Below, piece by piece: positions 22,899 through 31,900 of a DNA stretch of 37,450 nucleotides (positions are counted from its first letter, which is position 1; the number at the start of each line of letters is the position of its first letter). This DNA is from Solimonas sp040377605 (GTDB taxonomy: Bacteria > Pseudomonadota > Gammaproteobacteria > Nevskiales > Nevskiaceae): positions 1-37,450 of the forward strand of contig JBEIOK010000013.1 in assembly GCA_040377605.1 (NCBI GenBank). Reading direction: 5' to 3'. Both the position numbers and the translations under genes were made by a program. Under the pieces are notes generated by a model that had not been told where the DNA came from, made no database searches, and saw only the letters and a program-made list of their open reading frames with translations.

Positions 22899-23669
22899 AT
22901 GAGCCAGACGCCCCCCGAAGCCGCCCCCGAGCAGCCCCTGATTGCGCATCTGCTGGAACTGCGCGACCGCCTGCTGAAGATCGTCTGGGGGGTGTTGCTG
23001 GTCTTCCTGCCGTTGACGCTGGTCGCCAAGCACCTGTACGCGTGGCTGGCGGACCCCCTGTTGCGGCTGATGCCCGAAGGCACGTCGATGATTGCGACCG
23101 AGGTCGCTTCGCCGTTCTTCGTGCCGATCAAGCTTGCCGGCATGGTCGCGTTCACGATTGCCGTGCCGTGGGTGCTGTGGCAGATCTGGGCGTTTGTCGC
23201 GCCCGGACTCTACAAAAGCGAGAAGCGTCTGGCCGTGCCGCTGATGGTGTCGAGCACACTGCTGTTCTACTCCGGGATCGCTTTCGCCTATTTCCTGGTG
23301 CTGCCGACGGTCTTTGGCTTCATCGTCGGTATTGCCCCCGAGGGCGTGGCGGTCATGACCGACATCAGCAAGTACCTCGATTTCGTGTTGACCCTGTTTC
23401 TGGCGTTCGGCTTTGCCTTCGAGACGCCGGTGGCACTGGTGCTGATGGTCAAGACCGGATTCGTGACGCCGGCCAAGCTCGCTTCGGTGCGTGAGTACGT
23501 GCTGGTGGGGGCCTTTGTCCTCGGTGCGATCTTCACGCCGCCGGACGTGATTTCGCAGCTGATGCTCGCGATTCCGGTCTACCTGCTCTATGAAATTGGC
23601 ATCGTCGCGGCCCGCATCCTGGTGCCCGAGAGCCGCGAAGTCGAAGAACAGCAGAAGTCCGAACGCTAG
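22899..23669 (+). CDS. tatC: Twin-arginine translocase subunit TatC
   Basis: The ATG at 22899 gives 256 residues beginning MSQTPPEAAPEQPLIAHLLELRDRLLK, including the conserved HLLELRxR motif. Six membrane helices follow, with PFFVPIKLAG, WVLWQIWAFVAPGLYKSEKR and the FAFGFAFETP-like segment (LFLAFGFAFETPVALV). TatC binds the twin-arginine signal. The frame is open upstream to 22788 but that part overlaps tatB and is arginine-rich nonsense. Confidence 0.97.
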   Translation: MSQTPPEAAPEQPLIAHLLELRDRLLKIVWGVLLVFLPLTLVAKHLYAWLADPLLRLMPEGTSMIATEVASPFFVPIKLAGMVAFTIAVPWVLWQIWAFVAPGLYKSEKRLAVPLMVSSTLLFYSGIAFAYFLVLPTVFGFIVGIAPEGVAVMTDISKYLDFVLTLFLAFGFAFETPVALVLMVKTGFVTPAKLASVREYVLVGAFVLGAIFTPPDVISQLMLAIPVYLLYEIGIVAARILVPESREVEEQQKSER

Positions 23670-23738
23670 TCTCGATTTACGGCTGCCGTCCCGTACCCCC
23701 TGCCCGATATGATGCAGGCCTGAACACTCGGGGGTCCC

Positions 23739-24551
23739 ATGTACGCACTGCAGGGCAAGGTGGTTGTTGTCACCGGCGCCGGATCGGGAATCGGGCGCGC
23801 GCTTGCGCAGCAGCTGTCGGCTCGGGGCTGCCGGCTGGCACTCAGCGACATCAATGCCGTGACGCTCGCGGAAACCGCCGCCCTGCTGCCGAAGGCTTCG
23901 TTGACACAGGTGCTGGATGTCGCCGACCGTGCGGCAGTCTATGCCTTCGCCGACCGAGTCCGGGACGAACTCGGGGGTGCCCACGTCGTCATCAACAATG
24001 CCGGCGTCGCGGTGTCGCAGACCCTGGAACACACCAGCTACGAGGACCTTGAGTGGCTGATGGGTATCAATTTCTGGGGCGTCGTCTACGGCACCAAGGC
24101 CTTTCTGCCGCAGCTGCGTGCGCGAGGGGAAGGTGCGATCGTCAATCTCTCCAGCATCTTCGGCATCATCGCGGTGCCCACCAATGGTGCCTATCACGCC
24201 GCGAAGTTTGCGGTCCGGGGTGTCACCGAGTGCCTGCGGCAGGAGTTGCACGGCAGCGGTATCAATGCGATCAGCGTGCATCCGGGCGGCATCAAGACCA
24301 ACATCGTGCGCAATGCACGTCTCTACGTCGATGGCCAGGGGAATACCGACACGCGCCGCATGATCGACCAGTTCCAGCGCGTGGCGCGCACGACGCCCGA
24401 GCAGGCGGCACGGGCGATCATTGACGGCATTGAGCGGGAACGTCCGCGCGTGCTGATCGGCGCGGACGCAAAGTTCATGGAGCGTGTGCAGCGCTGGGCG
24501 CCAGAAGCCTATCCGGTCGTGTTCCGCTGGCTGCTGTCCAAGCTGAAGTAG
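23739..24551 (+). CDS. Short-chain dehydrogenase/reductase
   Basis: This 270-residue classical SDR has the nucleotide-binding TGAGSGIG at 12-19, NNAG at 86-89, and the catalytic tetrad Asn111, Ser139, Tyr152 and Lys156 (YHAAK). Asp37 after the second strand is compatible with NAD, though this is not decisive. The C-terminal ~80 residues, with INAISVHPGGIKTNI and a long helix, resemble SDRs acting on lipophilic or small alcohols. The substrate is unknown. It lies 69 bp after tatC with GGGGG before the ATG, and converges on aroE. Confidence 0.9.
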   Translation: MYALQGKVVVVTGAGSGIGRALAQQLSARGCRLALSDINAVTLAETAALLPKASLTQVLDVADRAAVYAFADRVRDELGGAHVVINNAGVAVSQTLEHTSYEDLEWLMGINFWGVVYGTKAFLPQLRARGEGAIVNLSSIFGIIAVPTNGAYHAAKFAVRGVTECLRQELHGSGINAISVHPGGIKTNIVRNARLYVDGQGNTDTRRMIDQFQRVARTTPEQAARAIIDGIERERPRVLIGADAKFMERVQRWAPEAYPVVFRWLLSKLK

Positions 24552-24561
24552 GGGTGCGGCC

Positions 24562-25368
24562 TCAACTGCGCAGGCTTTCGATGACGGCCTGCGTCTGCGG
24601 GCGCACTCCGCGCCAGCGTTCGAACGCCGCCGCTGCCTGTTCCACCAGCATGCCGAGGCCGTCGGCAATGCGCGTCGCACCCTGCGCCTGTGCCCAGCCC
24701 CGGAACGGCTCGTAGGCAGCGCCATACGACAGGTCGTAGCAGGCGCCACCCGGGGCCAGCAGTTGCCCTGGCAGCTTCGGAAACTGACCTGCGTGCCCGG
24801 CGGAGGTGGCGTGAAGAATCAAGTCGTAGCGATCGCCCTTCAGCGCGAGGTGCGTGCAGGGCCGGATCGGTCCAACCGCCTTGAAGTGCTCGGCCAGCGC
24901 CTCCGGCTTCCACGGGTTGCGGTTGGAAACGACCAACTCCGCCGGGCGTTCTCCGAGCAGCGGACCGAGAATGCCGCGCACGGCGCCTCCCGCGCCGATC
25001 ACCAGCACGCGCCGCCCCTTCACGGTGTAACCGAGCCGCTGCAGGTCACGCAGCAGACCCTCGCCGTCGGTGTTGTCGCCCTGCCAGCCGGTGTCGGTGC
25101 GCACCAGCGTATTGACGGCGCCGGCTAGAGCCGCCCGTTCGGACAAGTGTTCGCACAGCGCCATGACCGCGACCTTGTGCGGCAGTGTCACGTTGAGGCC
25201 CAGAAAGGGTTGCGCGTGCAGCTCCTGAAGCGCAGCGGGCAGCACATCGGCCTCAACCTCGACTGCGTCGTAGCTCAGCGCCTGGCCGGTCTGTCTGGCG
25301 AACTGCGCATGAATCTGCGGTGAGCGACTATGCGTGATGGGGTAACCGATGACGGCGTAGCGGTCCAT
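24562..25368 (-). CDS. aroE: Shikimate dehydrogenase AroE
   Basis: This 268-residue protein has the shikimate-binding SRSPQIH near residue 15, NVTLPHK with the catalytic lysine, and GDNTDGEG with the partner aspartate. The NADP-binding loop GAGGAVRG follows. It reduces 3-dehydroshikimate to shikimate in aromatic amino acid synthesis. It starts 22 bp after the hemB stop, so the two are probably cotranscribed. In the cofactor loop the usual NRT becomes NRNPWKPE, a mild deviation. Confidence 0.95.
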   Translation of the reverse strand: MDRYAVIGYPITHSRSPQIHAQFARQTGQALSYDAVEVEADVLPAALQELHAQPFLGLNVTLPHKVAVMALCEHLSERAALAGAVNTLVRTDTGWQGDNTDGEGLLRDLQRLGYTVKGRRVLVIGAGGAVRGILGPLLGERPAELVVSNRNPWKPEALAEHFKAVGPIRPCTHLALKGDRYDLILHATSAGHAGQFPKLPGQLLAPGGACYDLSYGAAYEPFRGWAQAQGATRIADGLGMLVEQAAAAFERWRGVRPQTQAVIESLRS

Positions 25369-25390
25369 GAAGAGGTTCGGGGTCGGAAGG

Positions 25391-26386
25391 TTATTCAGCC
25401 AGCCACTGCGCCGCCTGCTTGGCGTAGTAGCTCAGGATGATATCGGCTCCGGCGCGACGGAAGCACAGCAGTGCTTCCATCATCGCCTTACGCTCGTCCA
25501 GCCAGCCGTTCTGTGCGGCGGCCTTCAGCATCGCGTATTCCCCGCTGACCTGGTAGGCGGCGACCGGCACGTCGAACGTCTCTTTCACACGGCGGATGAT
25601 GTCGAGATACGGCATGCCCGGCTTGACCATCACCAGATCGGCACCCTCGGCGAGATCCAGCGCGACCTCACGCAGGGCCTCGTCGGTATTGGCCGGGTCC
25701 ATCTGATACGTTTCCTTGCCGCCTTTGCCGAGATTGGCGGCCGAGCCGACCGCGTCGCGGAACGGTCCGTAGAAGCTGGAAGCGTATTTCGCGGCGTACG
25801 CCAGGATCAGGGTGTTCTTGAAACCATCCCGCTCCAGCACCTGACGGATGTGGCCGACGCGGCCATCCATCATGTCGGAGGGCGCGACGATATCGACTCC
25901 GGCGCGTGCGTAGATCAGCGCCTGCCGCCGCAAGATCTCGCAGGTCGCATCGTTGTCGACATCGCCCTGTTCATTGAGCACGCCATCCTGACCGTGACTG
26001 GTGTACGGGTCCAGCGCGACGTCGGCGACGACCCCCAGGCCGGAGACGCTCTGCTTGATCGCCTTAACCGCCCGGCACATCAGGCTTTCCGGATTCAGCG
26101 CCTCGTCACCGTTCGGGGTCTTCAGCGCCGGCGGTGTGACCGGGAACAGGGCGACCGCGCCGACGCCGAGTTGCTGAAGCTGCTGGCACTCGCGGACCAG
26201 TTCGTCGAGATCATGGCGCTGAATGCCGGGCATCGAGGCAATCGGCCCCTTCAGCGAACCTTCGGCCACAAACAGCGGCTGGATCAGCTGGCCCGGTACC
26301 AGACGGGTCTCGCGCACCATCTCGCGGATGAACGCCGACTGGCGCGTGCGCCGCAAGCGGGCGGCGGGATAGGCAGACTGCGTCAC
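25391..26386 (-). CDS. hemB: Delta-aminolevulinic acid dehydratase HemB (porphobilinogen synthase)
   Basis: HemB condenses two 5-aminolevulinates into porphobilinogen in heme synthesis. The GTG at 26386, with AGGAAA 8 nt upstream, gives 331 residues beginning VTQSAYPAARLRR; the longer frame to 26488 would cross the divergent gene's start. The metal-site segment DVALDPYTSHGQDG has aspartate and alanine where zinc enzymes have cysteines, so this is the Mg/K-dependent type known from Pseudomonas. Schiff-base lysines lie in the AYAAKYASSFYGPFRD and MVKPGMPYLD segments. Confidence 0.95.
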   Translation of the reverse strand: MTQSAYPAARLRRTRQSAFIREMVRETRLVPGQLIQPLFVAEGSLKGPIASMPGIQRHDLDELVRECQQLQQLGVGAVALFPVTPPALKTPNGDEALNPESLMCRAVKAIKQSVSGLGVVADVALDPYTSHGQDGVLNEQGDVDNDATCEILRRQALIYARAGVDIVAPSDMMDGRVGHIRQVLERDGFKNTLILAYAAKYASSFYGPFRDAVGSAANLGKGGKETYQMDPANTDEALREVALDLAEGADLVMVKPGMPYLDIIRRVKETFDVPVAAYQVSGEYAMLKAAAQNGWLDERKAMMEALLCFRRAGADIILSYYAKQAAQWLAE

Positions 26387-26477
26387 GGGATTTTCCTGGC
26401 GGCGTGAGTACGACGGGGCAGGCATTATATCGACGGGCGCTGACGATCCCGTCGGTGGCCGTCCCCGGAGGGTCCAA

Positions 26478-27266
26478 ATGGAGGCCACGGCACTGTGGCG
26501 GATCTCGATCGCGCTGGGCTTGCTGCTGCTGCTGCTGGTGGCCGAACGACGGTGGCCGCGGCGGCAGGAGTCGTCGCAATGGCGTCTGCGTTGGACCGCG
26601 AACCTGGGGTTGAGCCTGGGCTCGACCGTGCTGATGCGAGGGCTGCTGGGGGCCGGTGCGATGGGGGCCGCTGTCCTGGCGCAGTCAAAGGAGTGGGGAG
26701 TCTTCGCGGTGCTGCTGCTGCCGGAGGCCTTGGAGGTCCTGCTGAGTCTGGTGCTGCTCGATCTGCTGATCTACAGCCAGCACCGGCTATTCCACACGCT
26801 GCCGCTGCTGTGGCGTCTGCACCGCGTGCATCACAGTGACCTGCAGGTCGATGCCACCACGGCGCTGCGCTTCCACCCGGTCGAAATCCTGTTGTCGATG
26901 GGATTGAAGATGGCGGCAGTGATCGCGCTCGGCGCTCCGCCACTTGCGGTCCTGGCGTTCGAGGTCATGCTCAATGCCTGCGCGATGTTCAACCACGCCA
27001 ACCTCACCCTGTCGCCGCGCCTGGATCGGGCGCTGCGGGGGCTGCTGATCACCCCCGATCTGCACCGCGTGCATCACTCGGTGCACGGTGACGAGATGCG
27101 TAGCAACTACGGGTTTAGTGTCCCCTGGTGGGATCACCTATTCGGCAGCTATCGCGCGCAGCCCCGGGATGGCCATACATCGATGAGGCTCGGAGTAGAA
27201 CAATTCCGGACACAAGATGAACAACGGGCCCTTGCCCTGCTGGCCCAGCCTCTGCGGCCTGTTTGA
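26478..27266 (+). CDS. Second fatty-acid-hydroxylase superfamily membrane protein
   Basis: This 262-residue protein has hydrophobic N-terminal helices and the superfamily's histidine boxes: HRLFH at 102-106, HRVHH at 115-119 and HRVHH at 196-200, plus His173. The WWDHLFGSY segment near the end is typical. It hydroxylates or desaturates an unknown lipid in the membrane. It is clearly not the AGMO-like type of the 6074 gene. The ECF sigma gene starts 42 bp downstream on the same strand, which suggests possible cotranscription. It is divergent from hemB across 91 bp. Confidence 0.92.
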   Translation: MEATALWRISIALGLLLLLLVAERRWPRRQESSQWRLRWTANLGLSLGSTVLMRGLLGAGAMGAAVLAQSKEWGVFAVLLLPEALEVLLSLVLLDLLIYSQHRLFHTLPLLWRLHRVHHSDLQVDATTALRFHPVEILLSMGLKMAAVIALGAPPLAVLAFEVMLNACAMFNHANLTLSPRLDRALRGLLITPDLHRVHHSVHGDEMRSNYGFSVPWWDHLFGSYRAQPRDGHTSMRLGVEQFRTQDEQRALALLAQPLRPV

Positions 27267-27308
27267 GTCCTGGGGTATAGTCCTTCGTGTCCCACTTTGA
27301 CCCCTCGC

Positions 27309-27869
27309 ATGGCTGACGCCGAACTCCTCATCCGCCTGCTCGATTCCACGTCCCGTGGCGACCAACGCGCCTTCCGCCAGCTCTATGACGCGAGCAGTTC
27401 GCATCTGTTCGGCTTGCTCATCCGTATGCTCAAACGTCGGGATTGGGCGGAAGAGGCGCTTCAGGATTGCTATCTGAAGATCTGGCAGAAAGCAGATACC
27501 TACGCGCCTGAGAAGGGTGCCCCCCTGACGTGGCTGATGACGGTGGCTCGCTATCGCGCGCTGGACCTCCTGCGCATGAAGCGGCCTGAAGTCGAGATGC
27601 CGGAAGAAAGTGAGGCGGCGCCGATGACGTTTGCCGACGAGACCGGAACACTGGATCCGGAGTCGCGGGCCGTCGAGCAGGAAGGAATGGGCAGGCTCTC
27701 CGAATGCATGGAGGGACTGCAGGATGAACAGAAGCGAAGTGTGCTGCTGGCGTATTACGAAGGATATACGCATCAGGAACTGGCAAAGGCGATGAATGCG
27801 CCCTTGGGTACGGTCAAGAGTTGGGTGCGTCGCGGCCTACAGCGGCTGCGGGAGTGCTTAGGCGAATGA
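27309..27869 (+). CDS. ECF sigma factor (SigK/RpoE-like)
   Basis: The ATG at 27309 gives 186 residues; an in-frame TTG at 27297 adds four. Region 2 is clear (FRQLYDASSSHLFGLLIRML, WAEEALQDCYLKIWQKA, WLMTVARYRALDLLR), as is region 4 (LAYYEGYTHQELAKAMNAPLGTVKSWVRRGL, quoted in parts: GYTHQELA and GTVKSWVRRG). The stop overlaps the anti-sigma start as ATGA, the standard arrangement for a sigma/anti-sigma pair. The target promoters and stimulus are unknown. Confidence 0.94.
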   Translation: MADAELLIRLLDSTSRGDQRAFRQLYDASSSHLFGLLIRMLKRRDWAEEALQDCYLKIWQKADTYAPEKGAPLTWLMTVARYRALDLLRMKRPEVEMPEESEAAPMTFADETGTLDPESRAVEQEGMGRLSECMEGLQDEQKRSVLLAYYEGYTHQELAKAMNAPLGTVKSWVRRGLQRLRECLGE

Positions 27870-28606
27870 AGATTCAGGATTCGAAATTGAAGCAGATGCT
27901 GGCGGCCGAGTACGTGCTCGGAACGTTGCGCGGCGCAGCGCGCGCACGCTTCCAGCGCCTGCTTGGCCAACGCAGCGATCTGCGTTCGGAAGTCCGCTAC
28001 TGGGAATCGCGCCTGGCCAGCTTGCAGGCGGGCTTCCAGCCCGAAGCGCCGCGGGCCGTGATCTGGGCCGAGATCGACCGCCGCATCAACGCGAGTACGG
28101 TTACCACGCTGCCGAACCCATCGGCCCGCGGAGCGGTAGCGTTCTGGCGAACCTGGTCGGCGGTCGCCACGGCGGCGTCGGTCGTGCTGACGGTTGCGCT
28201 CTACCGACAGAGCAACCTGCCGCCGCCGGCCCCGCAGATCGTGCGGGTCGAAGTGCCGGTTGCCCAGCCGCTGCCGTTTGTGGCGATGCTGCAGCCGGCA
28301 GGGGGCGAGGCCAAGTGGATGGTCAGCGTCTCGCCCGAACGCAAGTTGATCAAGGTCGCGGCCACGGGCGGCTATGCGCTGCCCAGCAGCGAATGCCTGG
28401 AGCTCTGGGTCATCGGCGAAGACGGCAAGCCCAGCTCCCTTGGTGTGTTGCCGATGGACGGCGAAGGCCAGATGCAGATGCCGCGCGGCATCAACATGCC
28501 GGCGCGTCCGACGCTTGCCGTCAGCAAGGAGCCGATGGGGGGCTCGCCGACCGGCCTTCCGACTGGTCCGGTGATTCTGGCTGCACCTGCGCTACGTGCC
28601 AGCTGA
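27866..28606 (+). CDS. RskA-type membrane anti-sigma factor
   Basis: The ATG overlapping the sigma stop gives 246 residues. The N-terminal ~75 residues form the cytoplasmic sigma-binding part (LAAEYVLGTLRGAARARFQRLL, without the HX3CX2C zinc motif). One membrane helix spans about residues 97-113. A periplasmic RskA C-terminal domain follows, with FVAMLQPAGGEAKW and SSECLELWVIGEDGKPSSLG. Such proteins hold the sigma factor at the membrane and release it on proteolysis. Translational coupling supports the pairing. Confidence 0.9.
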   Translation: MKIQDSKLKQMLAAEYVLGTLRGAARARFQRLLGQRSDLRSEVRYWESRLASLQAGFQPEAPRAVIWAEIDRRINASTVTTLPNPSARGAVAFWRTWSAVATAASVVLTVALYRQSNLPPPAPQIVRVEVPVAQPLPFVAMLQPAGGEAKWMVSVSPERKLIKVAATGGYALPSSECLELWVIGEDGKPSSLGVLPMDGEGQMQMPRGINMPARPTLAVSKEPMGGSPTGLPTGPVILAAPALRAS

Positions 28607-28615
28607 GACGGGCGC

Positions 28616-29482
28616 TCAGCGCGCGTCGTTCAACGTCCAGTCGTACGCCGCGTCGTCGATGCGCGTGATGCCGCGCAGCGACTGGGTCAGTGCCGGGTCG
28701 GCGTAGCGGCGCAGATGCGCGAGCACGCCGGCATCGGTATTGCCGAAATCCTCTGCAAACCACCGGTAGATGCTGGAGACGGTCAGGCGGCCGTCGCGTA
28801 CCTGCGCACCGCGCGGATGATTGATGAACTCGCGAGCGCCCTGGTCCAGCAGGCTCTCCATCGTCGCTGCGGTATAGGCGCGGGTGGCGAGATTGGGGCA
28901 GCCCAGCGACGCGCAATTGACGGCGTAGTGGGTGCGCGGATCCTTCCAGATCGGACGCAGGATGCGGTGCTCGATGTCGTCCAGTGACAGGGCCTCGTTC
29001 TCGACCCGCAGCCGCTTGGCGCCCCAGGGCCCGCGGACAAACAGGCCCGGCGAGATCGAGATCTTCAGAATGCTGTCGACTGGATAGTGTGCCAGCACGA
29101 TGTCGACGGTTGCCGCGTTGTACAGATTGATCCAGTAGGCGCGTTGCTCGGCGCGCGACAGCGAGCGGACACGTTCGGCCTGCAGCGCCACGAGATAGGC
29201 CTTGAGCGCGGTACGCTGCGCGGCGGGAACCTTTCCATACGCAATCCGGTGGATGCCGTCGGCCCCGACGATCACCTGCTGTTGCAGAAATCGATCCCAG
29301 ACGCCGTGGTCAACCTGCCGCGTGCTGGCGGCGTCGTGTGCTTGCCAGCGCGGCCACAGGTCGGCCTTGGGCGCGGCCTGGACGCCGACACTCAGCGTCA
29401 GCAGCAGGGTCAGCAGCGCACCGCGCAGGTACTCAGCCCTGATGGAGCGCCAACCACTGGCGTAGGTCGCGGGTGACTTCAT
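28616..29482 (-). CDS. Exported DUF547 protein
   Basis: The ATG at 29482 gives 288 residues with a signal peptide whose hydrophobic core LLTLLLTLSVGV ends at QAA-P; the n-region is rather long. DUF547 hallmarks are AYWINLYNAATVDIVL, HYAVNCASLGCPNL and the FGNTDAGVLAHLRRY region. DUF547 proteins are of unknown biochemical role, with some resemblance to papain-like folds. The start overlaps the end of the upstream hydrolase gene by 50 bp. It converges on the anti-sigma gene with a 9-bp gap. Confidence 0.87.
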   Translation of the reverse strand: MKSPATYASGWRSIRAEYLRGALLTLLLTLSVGVQAAPKADLWPRWQAHDAASTRQVDHGVWDRFLQQQVIVGADGIHRIAYGKVPAAQRTALKAYLVALQAERVRSLSRAEQRAYWINLYNAATVDIVLAHYPVDSILKISISPGLFVRGPWGAKRLRVENEALSLDDIEHRILRPIWKDPRTHYAVNCASLGCPNLATRAYTAATMESLLDQGAREFINHPRGAQVRDGRLTVSSIYRWFAEDFGNTDAGVLAHLRRYADPALTQSLRGITRIDDAAYDWTLNDAR

Positions 29483-30368
29483 CCCGACACAGATCGTTGA
29501 ACAGCTCATGGCGGCCACCGGCATAGAGTTTGAGCGTAATGTCGCTCAGACCGGCGTTGCGATACAGACGTTCCAACGCCCGTGCACCGGTTTCGCCGCG
29601 GCAGGCGGCATCGTCGCTGCCGTTGAGCAGCAAAACAGGCAGTGTCTTCGGAATCCGGCGCAGTCGCTGGGCATCGTGCATGCGTGCGCCCATTGCCATC
29701 AGCTCCAGCCACAGCGCGCAGGAACAGCGAAAGCCGCAGCGCGGGTCGGCGACATAGGCATCTACCTCCCCGGCGTCGCGCGACAACCAGTCGAAGTCGG
29801 TGCGCACCGGCTTGAAGCGCCGGTTGAAGTCCCTGAAGGTCAGGGCATCGGCCAGCACGCTGCGATGGGCGCGGCCGTACCACAGCGCTTCCAGTGTCAG
29901 CAGGCCCTGACCGATCAGCCGCAGGGGTCCCATGTCGCCGCTGCCCGCTGAAAACACCGCGGCTGCCAGCCCCTGGCCGTGCTCGACCAGATAGTCCTGC
30001 AGCAGGAACGAGCCGCGACTGTGGCCGAGCATCATGAAGGGCGCGCCCGGATTCTCGCGTTCGGCGAGACTGCGGACAGTGTTGATCGCGACCAGCGTCT
30101 GTGGCCAGCCGGCGTGATCGTCGACATGCCCGAGCTCGTCATCGCTACGCACACTGCGGCCATGCCCCGGCAGGTCCTGTGCATAGACCGCGTAGCCATC
30201 CTCCACCAGTGCCCGCGCCAGTCGGGCATAGCGGGCCCCATGCTCGGCCATGCCGTGCACGATCTGTACGACAGCACGGGCGGGCGCCTTGCGCGCGCCG
30301 GGCACCCAGCGATGCACGAACGCGCTGTGTGTTTCGCTGACGCGCAGGTGGAACTGGGCTGAATCCAC
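29433..30368 (-). CDS. Alpha/beta hydrolase, monoacylglycerol lipase/lysophospholipase-like
   Basis: I choose the GTG at 30368 (311 residues, beginning VDSAQFHLRVSETHS) because GAGGGGAAGG lies 5 nt upstream. The ATG at 30407 would leave only 19 bp to glpK. The fold's features are VVQIVHGMAEHGARYARLA (oxyanion region), the nucleophile elbow GHSRG with Ser117, the late aspartate in LLLNGSDD and the histidine in GGRHELFND. The family splits monoacylglycerols or lysophospholipids. Being divergent from glycerol kinase, it may supply glycerol to it; that is inference. Confidence 0.9.
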   Translation of the reverse strand: MDSAQFHLRVSETHSAFVHRWVPGARKAPARAVVQIVHGMAEHGARYARLARALVEDGYAVYAQDLPGHGRSVRSDDELGHVDDHAGWPQTLVAINTVRSLAERENPGAPFMMLGHSRGSFLLQDYLVEHGQGLAAAVFSAGSGDMGPLRLIGQGLLTLEALWYGRAHRSVLADALTFRDFNRRFKPVRTDFDWLSRDAGEVDAYVADPRCGFRCSCALWLELMAMGARMHDAQRLRRIPKTLPVLLLNGSDDAACRGETGARALERLYRNAGLSDITLKLYAGGRHELFNDLCRDEVTRDLRQWLALHQG

Positions 30369-30426
30369 GTGTACCTTCCCCTCAAAGGCTGTCAGCCATG
30401 CTTCCATAAAGAATGAGGAGTTGCCA

Positions 30427-31899
30427 ATGACCGCGATCCTGGCGATCGACCAGGGAACCACCAGCACGCGCGCGATCGTCTTCGATCGTCAGGGCCGCAA
30501 GCTGGGCGCCGGCCAGCGCGAGTTGCCGCAGTCGTATCCTCAGTCCGGCTGGGTCGAGCATGACGCGCTGCGCATCTGGACGGACACGCAGGCCTGCGTC
30601 CGCGATGCGCTCGCGCAGGCGGGGCTCGAGGCACGCCAGATTGCGGCACTGGGCATTACCAACCAGCGTGAAACCACGGTGATCTGGGACCGCGCGAGCG
30701 GCCAGCCGATTCATCCGGCGATCGTGTGGCAGGACCGTCGCACGGCAGCCTTCTGCCAGCAGCATCAGGATCGCGCAGCCTGGCTGTCCGCGAAAACCGG
30801 CCTGCTGCTGGATCCGTACTTCTCCGCAACCAAGATCGCCTGGCTGCTCGATGCGGTGCCCGGTGCGCGTGCACGGGCTGAACGCGGCGAGCTGGCTTTC
30901 GGCACGATCGACAGCTGGTTGCTGTGGCAGCTCACCGGCGGTCGACGCCATGCCACCGACGCCACGAATGCGTCGCGCACGGCGTTGTTCAATCTGCGCA
31001 CGCAGGACTGGGACGAAGAGCTGCTGCAATTCTTCAAGGTGCCGCGAGCGCTGTTGCCGGTGGTCTGCGACAGCGCCGCCGATTACGGCAGCACGGTGCC
31101 CACCCTGTTCGGGGGCGCGATCACGATTGGCGGGATTGCCGGCGATCAGCAGGCGGCGACGATCGGCCAGGCCTGCTTCGCGCCCGGCATGATCAAGTCC
31201 ACCTACGGCACCGGATGCTTCATGGTGCTCAACACCGGGTCGGAATTCCGCCTGTCGAAGAACCGCCTGCTATCGACGGTCGCCTACCGGTTGAAGGGCG
31301 AGGTGACGTATGCGCTCGAGGGCAGCATCTTCGTTGCCGGTGCGGCCGTGCAGTGGCTGCGCGATGCCGTTCACCTGATCCGCGCCGCCGGAGACACTGA
31401 AGATCTCGCCCGCTCGATCGAGGATACGCAGGGGGTTTATCTGGTGCCGGCTTTCACCGGTCTGGGTGCGCCTTACTGGGATCCGCAGGCCCGCGGGGCC
31501 ATCTTCGGCCTGACACGCGATTCCGGCATCGCGCACATCGTGCGGGCGGCGCTGGAGTCCGTCTGCTACCAGACACGCGATCTGATGGCGGCGATGCGCG
31601 AGGATGCGCTCGCGCCGACCGAGCTGCGCGTTGACGGCGGCATGGTCGTCAACGACTGGCTGACACAGTGCCTGGCCGATGTCCTGCAGCTGCCCGTGGT
31701 GCGGCCGCAGATCGTCGAGACTACCGCGCAAGGCGCTGCGTTTCTCGCCGGCTTGCAGGCGGGTGTCTACGGCTCGCTGCAGGAAATCGCGCAGCTCTGG
31801 CAGGCGCAGGCACGTTTCGCTCCGAAGATGGACGCGGCGCGGGCCGATCAGTTGTATGCCGGCTGGCGGGATGCGGTGGTGCGGGTGAAATCGACGTAA
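30427..31899 (+). CDS. glpK: Glycerol kinase GlpK
   Basis: This 490-residue FGGY-family kinase begins MTAILAIDQGTTSTRAIVFD at the ATG preceded by GAGGAG about 8 nt upstream. Further family segments are TNQRETTVIWDR, IVWQDRRT, GTIDSWLLWQLTGG, STYGTGCFMVLNTG and LRVDGGMVVNDWLTQ. It phosphorylates glycerol to sn-glycerol-3-phosphate in the cytoplasm. No glpF or glpD is adjacent. It is divergent from the lipase-like gene across 58 bp. Confidence 0.97.
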   Translation: MTAILAIDQGTTSTRAIVFDRQGRKLGAGQRELPQSYPQSGWVEHDALRIWTDTQACVRDALAQAGLEARQIAALGITNQRETTVIWDRASGQPIHPAIVWQDRRTAAFCQQHQDRAAWLSAKTGLLLDPYFSATKIAWLLDAVPGARARAERGELAFGTIDSWLLWQLTGGRRHATDATNASRTALFNLRTQDWDEELLQFFKVPRALLPVVCDSAADYGSTVPTLFGGAITIGGIAGDQQAATIGQACFAPGMIKSTYGTGCFMVLNTGSEFRLSKNRLLSTVAYRLKGEVTYALEGSIFVAGAAVQWLRDAVHLIRAAGDTEDLARSIEDTQGVYLVPAFTGLGAPYWDPQARGAIFGLTRDSGIAHIVRAALESVCYQTRDLMAAMREDALAPTELRVDGGMVVNDWLTQCLADVLQLPVVRPQIVETTAQGAAFLAGLQAGVYGSLQEIAQLWQAQARFAPKMDAARADQLYAGWRDAVVRVKST

Positions 31900-31900
31900 G

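Noticed and set aside
22824..24749. Open 641-codon leftward frame opposite tatC and the SDR gene
   Set aside because: It lies antisense to two well-supported genes, has the low-complexity His/Gln/Arg/Asp composition of GC-rich shadow frames and no recognisable domain.
27263..27281. TTGAGT and TATAGT before the ECF sigma gene
   Set aside because: The two hexamers are only 7 bp apart, too close for a sigma-70 promoter, and no good -35 lies at 16-18 bp.
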